Program-made: the position numbers and the translations under genes
The notes under the pieces: model-generated
Told to the model about the DNA's origin: nothing
What the model saw: the letters and a program-made list of their open reading frames with translations, nothing else
The model's database searches: none
Shown here: positions 58,302 through 64,000 of the stretch, piece by piece
Numbering within the stretch: position 1 is the first letter of the stretch
Layout of the letters: the number at the start of each line of letters is the position of its first letter
Source of the DNA: Streptococcus suis
Lineage (GTDB): Bacteria; Bacillota; Bacilli; Lactobacillales; Streptococcaceae
Direction: 5' to 3'
NCBI RefSeq assembly: GCF_002960625.1
Contig: NZ_POJH01000010.1
Coordinates: 1 to 64,000 of the forward strand
DNA length: 64,000 bases

Positions 58302-59381
58302 CTAAAACATTCCGCCAGCATTCAAGATTGTAAGGATGATTACCCAAACAATAATAGCGAATACCGAAACAACTGTTGACAAGAGTGATGCGTTTGAAGC
58401 AAATACACTTTCTTTCTCATAGTTGATTGCATAAGCAACTGCTACTGTCGCTGGAGGTGTTGCCAACATAACTGTGACTGCAAAGATTGCTTCGTAACCA
58501 AGGTTGAAGCCTACTGCTCCACCCACAAGGTTAAGAACAAGCATAACACCAAGGAAAAGAAGAGGGATGATTGCCATTTTCACTACTGAGTAAACCCATA
58601 CATCTTTATCTTTCACAGCATCTTTCAATGAGATAGAAGCAAGGGTCATACCGATAGCCAACCATGCCAATGGTGATGACAAGTTACCAAGGTACTGCAA
58701 ACCAGTGAAAATCCATGGGAATACTAGGTCAACACGGTAGAAAGCAACTTGACCAGGTGCTGCTGCTACAAATTCACCGTTTTTAATAACAGCTGGGATA
58801 GTTACATCAACTTTTGGTGCGTATGGTTGAAGAATCCACAAGGCAAAACCAATAAAGGTAGCCAAAACGATTGGGTTCAAGATGATATCTTTCACATTGC
58901 CTTTATCAAATTTCTTACCACTCATAACCACCAAGGCATAAGAGTAGAGGAATACACGGTAGGCAATGTTGAACAAGTTAGCATACAGTGTTGCTGATGG
59001 CAAGATTGCATTGATGATTGGCAGACCGAAGAAAGTAGTTGAACCGAAAATCATCAAGATACGGAGAGTATCTTTTTTATCTCCCTTGTATTTTGCAAAG
59101 ATAACAAATGATACAGCAATCAACAATGCATAAGCGATGAAACCAAATACAAAGGCACTCAAACCTTCTTTAAATGTTTTCTCGTTGATGTTGACCATGA
59201 AAGCGTTGAAGGCCAAGGCTGGTAAGGTAAGGTTCAAGAGAATAGCACTCAAAACTTTTGAAGCATTTTCTGGAACGATGTTCTTCTTGCGAGCATAGTA
59301 ACCCATCAAGATAATAAAGATAGTTGAGAATACCGCTCCAAGAAGAGCTTTATCCCCTAAAATTTTCAAAAATAAATCCAT
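58302..59381 (-). CDS. AEC-family (malate/auxin efflux-type) transporter
   Basis: 359 residues, about ten membrane helices; AEC features include the N-terminal MGYYARKKN loop, LNLTLPALAF (membrane-embedded Asn/Pro) and the C-terminal ATPPATVAVAYAINYEKE. In lactic bacteria such carriers move malate, citrate or other 2-hydroxy acids. The dehydrogenase upstream in the same unit suggests a 2-hydroxy or 2-keto acid substrate. ATG at 59381 with GGGAG. Confidence 0.85.
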   Translation of the reverse strand: MDLFLKILGDKALLGAVFSTIFIILMGYYARKKNIVPENASKVLSAILLNLTLPALAFNAFMVNINEKTFKEGLSAFVFGFIAYALLIAVSFVIFAKYKGDKKDTLRILMIFGSTTFFGLPIINAILPSATLYANLFNIAYRVFLYSYALVVMSGKKFDKGNVKDIILNPIVLATFIGFALWILQPYAPKVDVTIPAVIKNGEFVAAAPGQVAFYRVDLVFPWIFTGLQYLGNLSSPLAWLAIGMTLASISLKDAVKDKDVWVYSVVKMAIIPLLFLGVMLVLNLVGGAVGFNLGYEAIFAVTVMLATPPATVAVAYAINYEKESVFASNASLLSTVVSVFAIIVWVIILTILNAGGMF

Positions 59382-59411
59382 TTTTTTAATCTCCCTACAT
59401 TAAAAAATATA

Positions 59412-60413
59412 TTATAAAACTGAGTTAGTCAAGGTACCCTTGGTCAAGATTTCATTCAAGTTGTCATAACTTGTTTCAATCATGTTTGACAAGGCCTCAT
59501 CCGTATTGGAACCAATGTGTGGTGTCAACAAGACTTTTGGATAGAGTGAAACCATCTCCTGAACAGCTGGATCTGGAATATCTTCGAAGGATGCAAATTC
59601 CTTGAAGAAGAATTTCGATTCCTCTGCCAATACATCCCCTGCAAATCCATCAAGCTTGCCAGATTTAATGGCATCAACGATAGCTTGGTTGTCTTGCAAC
59701 TCACCACGAGCAGTATTGATGAGAATAGCTCCGTCCATCATCTTATTGATGAAGGCTGCATCAACCATCTTATCATTTTGCCCTGGGAAGTAGGGTACGT
59801 GCAAGCTGACAATATCACAGGTCGCAAGCAATTCATCTAATTCCAAGAAAGTGACAACTTCTTTTGCTGCATCTGACTGGTAAACATCATAGCCATAGAC
59901 AGTTGCACCCATTCCCTTAAAGTAACGAGCTTCTGTCAGACCGATTTTACCCGTTCCAATGACACCGACTTTACAGTTTCGCAACTCCTTACTAAACATG
60001 GTTGGCGTCACTCGGAAATCTAGACGACTGGTACGGTCCACTGTGTAGGTCACATGACGAAGCAAGCTCATGGCCAAGGTAACTGCAAGCTCTGCAATCG
60101 CATTTGGAGAATAAAAGGGAACATAGGCAACTGCAATCCCCAATTCTCTAGCTACATCTAAATCAATATGATTGTAACCGACTGTACGAGTAAAGACGTA
60201 CTTGATACCCCACTCAGCAAACTGGCGTAGGTTTTTACCATCTGCCTTACAGTTTGCACGCAAAATCAGGGCATCACTGCCTTTAGCCGTTTCAATATTC
60301 TCATCAGTCAAAAGCGCTTCTACCAAATTTAACTCGTAACCATACTTGTTTAATTTGTGGAAAAACTCAACTTCATTTGGACGAACACCATAACATGTAA
60401 CTTTAAATGACAT
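59412..60413 (-). CDS. D-2-hydroxyacid dehydrogenase (D-lactate type)
   Basis: 333 residues. Substrate-binding domain, then the NAD-binding GTGKIG motif (about 152-157). Catalytic Arg in NTARGE, Glu in the AGDVLAEE segment and His in LTPHIG (about 296). The closest match by eye is D-lactate or D-2-hydroxyisocaproate dehydrogenase; exact substrate open. ATG at 60413 with AAAGGAG. It precedes the AEC transporter by 30 nt on the same strand. Confidence 0.88.
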   Translation of the reverse strand: MSFKVTCYGVRPNEVEFFHKLNKYGYELNLVEALLTDENIETAKGSDALILRANCKADGKNLRQFAEWGIKYVFTRTVGYNHIDLDVARELGIAVAYVPFYSPNAIAELAVTLAMSLLRHVTYTVDRTSRLDFRVTPTMFSKELRNCKVGVIGTGKIGLTEARYFKGMGATVYGYDVYQSDAAKEVVTFLELDELLATCDIVSLHVPYFPGQNDKMVDAAFINKMMDGAILINTARGELQDNQAIVDAIKSGKLDGFAGDVLAEESKFFFKEFASFEDIPDPAVQEMVSLYPKVLLTPHIGSNTDEALSNMIETSYDNLNEILTKGTLTNSVL

Positions 60414-60446
60414 AGTATATCTCCTTTCTACATTTTATACCATATA

Positions 60447-60476
60447 AGTATAACGATTTCATGACGGATTTGTCAA
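60447..60476 (-). promoter_or_regulatory. Promoter of the dehydrogenase-transporter unit
   Basis: TTGACA (60471-60476), 18 nt, TATACT (60447-60452) on the minus strand. Confidence 0.65.
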
Positions 60477-60509
60477 CTCTATTTTGAACATTTCTTCACA
60501 AAGATATCT

Positions 60510-60537
60510 TTGCCACTATGACTGAAAGTTCTATAAT
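60510..60537 (+). promoter_or_regulatory. Orphan plus-strand promoter-like sequence
   Basis: TTGCCA, 16 nt, TATAAT, facing right into about 290 bp without a plus-strand gene. It could make a short RNA or be left from a lost gene. Confidence 0.35.
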
Positions 60538-60627
60538 GAAGTTAGCCACCTTACCTTAATCAAAATCATACTAGGCGACGCAGATACTGATAGAACTAAA
60601 GTTCATCACATCAAGTCAACAACGTCT

Positions 60628-60654
60628 GATGTTGATTTCCAAAGAGTATCAGTT
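60628..60654 (+). repeat. BOX-like end sequence, copy B
   Basis: GATGTTGATTTCCAAAGAG and onwards; inverted partner of 58101-58127 (23/27). The bases before it (GATAGAACT and GGCGACGCAGA, 60573-60598) also recall BOX modules. Confidence 0.45.
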
Positions 60655-60752
60655 CATATCCTATCATGCAAAGAACGGTAGCTTGTTCCTTTTCCAACCT
60701 CAACAATTTTCCAAATAATGGGGATGGCAATAGCGATAAAAAGCTGATATGT
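60654..60752 (-). pseudogene. Possible C-terminal remnant of a membrane protein gene (RDD-like)
   Basis: An open minus-strand frame of about 32 codons reads YQLFIAIAIPIIWKIV, then SYRSLHDRI and a stop. A hydrophobic segment followed by SLHDRI recalls the end of RDD-family membrane proteins. The frame is closed by a stop directly upstream, so only a fragment is left. The call rests on a short match. Confidence 0.3.
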
Positions 60753-60787
60753 TTAGCATCTATCTGTCACATATTTTTCACAAGTAA

Positions 60788-60813
60788 AAAGGCCGAAAAT
60801 TCTTTCAACCTTT
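60788..60813 (-). terminator. Terminator after the MalY-type gene
   Basis: AAAGG/CCTTT with an inner GAA/TTC pair, then TTTAC on the minus strand, 12 bp past the stop. Confidence 0.5.
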
Positions 60814-60824
60814 CTCATACTATT

Positions 60825-61988
60825 TTATTTTCCAAAAACGGCAACAATCCGTTCACAAGCTTCTTTGACAGTTGCAAATGGACTGGCGGCATTGAACCGG
60901 GCATGGTATTTCCCTTCCTTACCAAAGGTCAGTCCATCATTGAGAACTACTTGTGCTTCTTCTAGCAAGCGACGGTGAACTTCTTGGTGGTCAAGCCCAT
61001 AGGCAGAGAAATCCAGCCATAGGAGGTAGGTGCCTTGGGGTTTCATCACTCTTATCTGACTATGTTCTGTCAAATAATCAGCGACAAATTGGACATTGGT
61101 TTCCAAAACCTCTTTTAATTGTGCCAACCATTCATGCCCTTGGGTCAAGACCGTTTCTGTTGCAATCAAGCCCACCGTAGCAATTTCGTGGTGGTTGTTC
61201 ATCAGCTGGCGCTGGTAAAATTTCTTACGCAGGGCTGGATTTTCAATGATGACAAAACTGTTTTTAGTTCCTGCAATATTGAAGGTTTTGGTTGCGGATG
61301 CTAAAATTACCGTAAAGTCCTTGAAGGCTGGATCAAGGGTGTTAAAGCTGTGGTGTTTGTTACCAAAGAGGGTCAAGTCTTGATGAATTTCATCCGAAAC
61401 AAGAATAACCCCATGTTTGTAGCAGATTTGTCCAATCTTTCTCAACTCCTCTTCTGTCCAAACTCGACCGCCTGGGTTGTGGGGACTACAGAAGAGATAG
61501 AGTTTTACCTGATTTTCAACAATGTCACGTTCTAATTGTTCAAAATCAATTTCAAACTGACCATTTCTTTCTACAAGAGAGTTGGTCACTAGCTGACGCT
61601 TGTTAAGGCGAACAGTATTGCTAAAGGGTGGATAAACGGGAGTATTGATCAAGATACTATCGTTCTCCTGAGTATAGGCTTGAATGACGATGGAAAAGGC
61701 CGGAACCACTCCCTCAATCAACAAGATGTCTTCCTTGCCAATGGCATAACCATGCTGGGTCTTTTCCCAGTCAATAATGGCTTGATAGAGGCTATCTCTA
61801 AAATAGGGATAGCCAAATACCTCTTCTTCGGCATATTGCTTCAAGGCTTGACGCACTTCTGGTAGTGGTTGAAAATCCATATCTGCTACCCACATCTGCA
61901 AGAGATTGGGATTGTCCTGATTGGTCAACCATTTTTTAGCTAATTGACCGACACGATCTGGTCTGTTTGTAAAATCATACTGAGTCAT
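60825..61988 (-). CDS. MalY/PatB-type aminotransferase (cystathionine beta-lyase)
   Basis: 387 residues, fold type I PLP enzyme. PLP Lys in SATKTFNIAGTK (about 235), with NPGGRVW and SDEIHQDL upstream. Related MalY/PatB proteins in streptococci cleave cystathionine or cysteine, giving homocysteine or H2S. It follows the cystathionine synthase-like gene by 3 nt, which supports a role in sulfur amino acids. Confidence 0.87.
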   Translation of the reverse strand: MTQYDFTNRPDRVGQLAKKWLTNQDNPNLLQMWVADMDFQPLPEVRQALKQYAEEEVFGYPYFRDSLYQAIIDWEKTQHGYAIGKEDILLIEGVVPAFSIVIQAYTQENDSILINTPVYPPFSNTVRLNKRQLVTNSLVERNGQFEIDFEQLERDIVENQVKLYLFCSPHNPGGRVWTEEELRKIGQICYKHGVILVSDEIHQDLTLFGNKHHSFNTLDPAFKDFTVILASATKTFNIAGTKNSFVIIENPALRKKFYQRQLMNNHHEIATVGLIATETVLTQGHEWLAQLKEVLETNVQFVADYLTEHSQIRVMKPQGTYLLWLDFSAYGLDHQEVHRRLLEEAQVVLNDGLTFGKEGKYHARFNAASPFATVKEACERIVAVFGK

Positions 61989-61991
61989 ATC

Positions 61992-63083
61992 TTATCCCTC
62001 CAAGGCTACTTTTAAATCTGCAATCAAGTCTTCCGCATCCTCAATGCCAATGGACAAACGAAGAAGATCATCTGTCAGTCCGTAAGAATGACGGGTTTCA
62101 GCTGGAATATCTGCGTGGGTCTGGGTAGCTGGATAGGTAATCAAGCTTTCCACTCCTCCCAAACTTTCTGCAAAGGTAAAGACTTGCAAGGTATTGAGAA
62201 TATGAGGAATGCGGCTTTCATCCAGAACTTTCACAGATATCATGCCCCCCTTGCCTGTATAATAAACCTGCTTGACTGCTGGGCTATTTTCCAAATACGC
62301 TACAATTTTCTGTGCATTTTGTGTTGCTCGTTCCATGCGCAGCGAGAGGGTTTTCAGACCACGCATGAGCAGGTAGGCATCTAGTGGTGAGAGGGTGGGA
62401 CCTGTTGTATTTTGGTCATAGAAGAGCTTGTCATAGAGTACATGGTCATTGGTCATGAGTACGCCTGCTAGGACATCATTATGCCCTGACAGGTACTTGG
62501 TCGCCGAGTGTAAGACAACATCGGCACCAAGCATGAGGGGATTTTGATAAATAGGGCTATAAAAGGTGTTATCGACAATTACCTTGGCACCTTTGGCATG
62601 GGCGACAGCCGAAACCTTAGCAATATCAAACTCAACCATGAGGGGATTGGTAGGCGTTTCCAGGAATACATAGTCTGTCTGATCCGTGATGGCAGACAAC
62701 AAGTCCTCTTCTGTGTTAGCATAGGTGAAACTAAAGCGGCCCAACTGCTCCTGCTCGTTGAACCAGCGGAAGGAACCACCGTAGAGGTCACGCGCCGCAA
62801 CCACCTTACTGCCAACTGGAAAACCATTAAAAAGCAAGACCAAAGCAGCCATACCCGAGCTGGTCACTAGGGCATAGTCAGCCTTTTCAATGGCAGCTAA
62901 GGTTTTCTCCAAGCTAGCTCTGGTAGGATTTTTGGTCCGTGTGTAGTCGAAGCCTGTTGATTGACCAAATTCTGGGTGTTGATAGGTGGTTGAAAGGTGG
63001 ATAGGGGAAATCAAGGCCCCTGTTTTCTCATCATTGTTAATCCCTGTTCGGGCTAATAGGGTATCAATCTTATAATCTGTCAT
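61992..63083 (-). CDS. Cystathionine gamma-synthase/beta-lyase family enzyme
   Basis: 363 residues, Cys/Met metabolism PLP family. PLP-phosphate loop SSGMAAL, PLP Lys in HSATKYLSGHND (about 195), and C-terminal HADIPAETRHSYGLTDDLLRLSIGIED. It cannot be told from sequence alone whether it is the synthase (MetB) or the lyase (MetC). ATG at 63083 has GGAG at 8 nt; the one at 63089 is too close. First gene of the pair. Confidence 0.88.
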   Translation of the reverse strand: MTDYKIDTLLARTGINNDEKTGALISPIHLSTTYQHPEFGQSTGFDYTRTKNPTRASLEKTLAAIEKADYALVTSSGMAALVLLFNGFPVGSKVVAARDLYGGSFRWFNEQEQLGRFSFTYANTEEDLLSAITDQTDYVFLETPTNPLMVEFDIAKVSAVAHAKGAKVIVDNTFYSPIYQNPLMLGADVVLHSATKYLSGHNDVLAGVLMTNDHVLYDKLFYDQNTTGPTLSPLDAYLLMRGLKTLSLRMERATQNAQKIVAYLENSPAVKQVYYTGKGGMISVKVLDESRIPHILNTLQVFTFAESLGGVESLITYPATQTHADIPAETRHSYGLTDDLLRLSIGIEDAEDLIADLKVALEG

Positions 63084-63177
63084 ATCCATTTCTCCAATCT
63101 AAGTCACTATCTAGTCTAGCATGAAATGAACGATTTTGTGTGAAAAACATCAAAAAATGCTTATAGGAAAATAGGGA

Positions 63178-63206
63178 GCCTTGTTATAGTTTATCTTTAT
63201 AACAAG
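63178..63206. repeat. Inverted repeat upstream of the small membrane genes
   Basis: CTTGTTATA and TATAACAAG arms around about 10 nt, in the divergent region 63084-63284. It may be an operator for either direction; no T run follows. Confidence 0.4.
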
Positions 63207-63233
63207 ACCTACTTTTTGTTTGCATATAAATAC

Positions 63234-63262
63234 TTGAAAATCTGCAGGTGAGTTGATATAAT
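63234..63262 (+). promoter_or_regulatory. Promoter of the tandem small membrane genes
   Basis: TTGAAA (63234-63239), 17 nt, TATAAT (63257-63262), 22 nt before the ATG at 63285. Confidence 0.7.
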
Positions 63263-63284
63263 AAAAGAAAGAGAGGTGATTGTC

Positions 63285-63551
63285 ATGAAATTCCAGTTTA
63301 ACAAGCATTTTTATCGGTACAGTGCCTTCTATTCTATGATTTTTTGGACTTGTTTTTTTCTTTCAGACATTTTGATAGACCCTTCCCAAACTCCTGCATG
63401 GTATAGCCTACTAGCCTGTCTGATTATTTTTATCAATGCCATTCGGGTATTCTTCTTCAAGGAAGAAAAGGAACTCACTCGCATGGGCTACATCTTCTAT
63501 ATCGGATTGATTGTGGTGATTATCTATCTGAAATTCATTTTGGGTAAGTAG
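63285..63551 (+). CDS. Small membrane protein, first of three paralogues
   Basis: 88 residues: MKFQFNKHFYRYSAFYSMIFW then two or three membrane helices. The N-terminal F-N-K-x-F-Y-R-x-x-x-F-Y pattern recurs in the next two genes. ATG at 63285 with GAGGTGAT. No known domain recognised. Confidence 0.75.
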   Translation: MKFQFNKHFYRYSAFYSMIFWTCFFLSDILIDPSQTPAWYSLLACLIIFINAIRVFFFKEEKELTRMGYIFYIGLIVVIIYLKFILGK

Positions 63552-63563
63552 AAGGAGTTTACT

Positions 63564-63818
63564 ATGTCTAAGAAATTCAACAAAGAATTCTATCGGACCT
63601 GGGAATTTTATTTGTCTATTACCTGTATCCTACAAGTGATTTCTGCTACTATACATGGACCATTTTGGTTTATCCATTTTCTCAAGCTTGGGATAGGGCT
63701 TTATGCCGGCTATATTGCCTTCCTCAAACCTCGTAGCTGGATTAAAAAAACATGGCAAATTTATCTGACGATTAGTTTTATTGTCGCTTGGACAAGCATT
63801 TACTTTTTTGTATTGTGA
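63564..63818 (+). CDS. Small membrane protein, second of three paralogues
   Basis: 84 residues beginning MSKKFNKEFYRTWEFYLS; three hydrophobic segments. It follows the first by 12 nt with AAGGAG upstream, so it is co-transcribed. Function unknown. Confidence 0.75.
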   Translation: MSKKFNKEFYRTWEFYLSITCILQVISATIHGPFWFIHFLKLGIGLYAGYIAFLKPRSWIKKTWQIYLTISFIVAWTSIYFFVL

Positions 63819-63827
63819 GGATTTTCA

Positions 63828-64000
63828 ATGTTTAAGGAATTTAATAAAGAATATTATCGAAGTTTGAACTTTTATTTGATGATATTGTTGTTACTAGGTA
63901 GCATAGGAGAATGGTTGGACAAGGGACCTACCCTCTGGCTTGGGCTCTTGCTTTTTGCTTTCGTCGGTACAGCCCGTAGTGCCTTTTGGTCAAAAGAATG
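63828..64000 (+). CDS. Small membrane protein, third of three paralogues (cut by window end)
   Basis: Starts MFKEFNKEYYRSLNFYLMILL and runs open to the window end (57 codons seen); it has the same FNKEYYR motif as its neighbours. GAGG lies upstream of the ATG. The C-terminus is outside the window. Confidence 0.65.
   Translation, partial: MFKEFNKEYYRSLNFYLMILLLLGSIGEWLDKGPTLWLGLLLFAFVGTARSAFWSKE

Noticed and set aside
60666-60965. 99-codon plus-strand frame after the orphan promoter
   Set aside because: Its second half is antisense to the MalY-type gene and it has no ribosome-binding site.

Overview
The window looks like chromosome of a low-GC lactic Firmicute, most likely Streptococcus suis or a very close relative. 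The evidence is a streptococcal-type atpEBFHAGDC operon with a 66-residue subunit c, the murA-epuA-endA order, pheS-acetyltransferase-pheT, the msm/aga/gtfA/dexB raffinose-type cluster, a CtsR box before clpP, and an EndA nuclease whose DRGH histidine falls at residue 165. No rRNA, tRNA, CRISPR array, insertion sequence or prophage was seen.

Layout. 0-3.7 kb: metG and two tandem DUF1361 membrane proteins. 3.7-11.3 kb: an accessory island on the minus strand. It holds an MmeI-like adenine methyltransferase, a HEPN-like protein, a DEAD-family helicase, a small HGRxP-module protein and a T5orf172/GIY-YIG nuclease, in five overlapping reading frames. Two tiny membrane-peptide genes and a membrane/coiled-coil gene follow. 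A three-copy 44-bp palindromic tandem repeat lies just upstream of the island promoter. 11.5-15.5 kb: DUF3885, CPBP protease, two DUF975 proteins, DUF2087. 15.5-20.2 kb: a BOX-like repeat and the phenylalanyl-tRNA synthetase operon under a T-box. 20.2-23.6 kb: lipoprotein, endA, epuA, murA, DUF1146. 23.6-30 kb: F-type ATP synthase. 30-33 kb: lipid kinase and ligA. 33-37.9 kb: permease pair, zwf, AlkD-like protein, acetyltransferase. 37.9-41.6 kb: ftsY, two HAD phosphatases, VOC protein, LapA. 41.7-46.6 kb: branched-chain amino acid ABC transporter, followed by an array of hairpins. 46.6-48.4 kb: ylbG, clpP, upp. 48.4-58 kb: alpha-galactoside and sucrose utilisation (aga, msmEFG, gtfA, dexB) with divergent msmR. 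58-63.1 kb: AEC transporter, D-2-hydroxyacid dehydrogenase and two PLP enzymes of sulfur amino acid metabolism. 63.2-64 kb: three tandem small membrane paralogues, the last cut by the window edge.

The most interesting region is the 4.5-11.5 kb island. The methyltransferase has the MmeI-family layout but appears to lack the N-terminal PD-(D/E)xK nuclease residues. Separate helicase and GIY-YIG proteins are encoded in the same translationally coupled operon, so cleavage or exclusion may be delegated to them. I infer a multi-subunit restriction/phage-defence system; whether it is already described needs a database comparison. Other points of note are several non-coding structures: alternating palindromes, a BOX-like element, a hairpin array after livF, and a large stem-loop between msmE and msmF.
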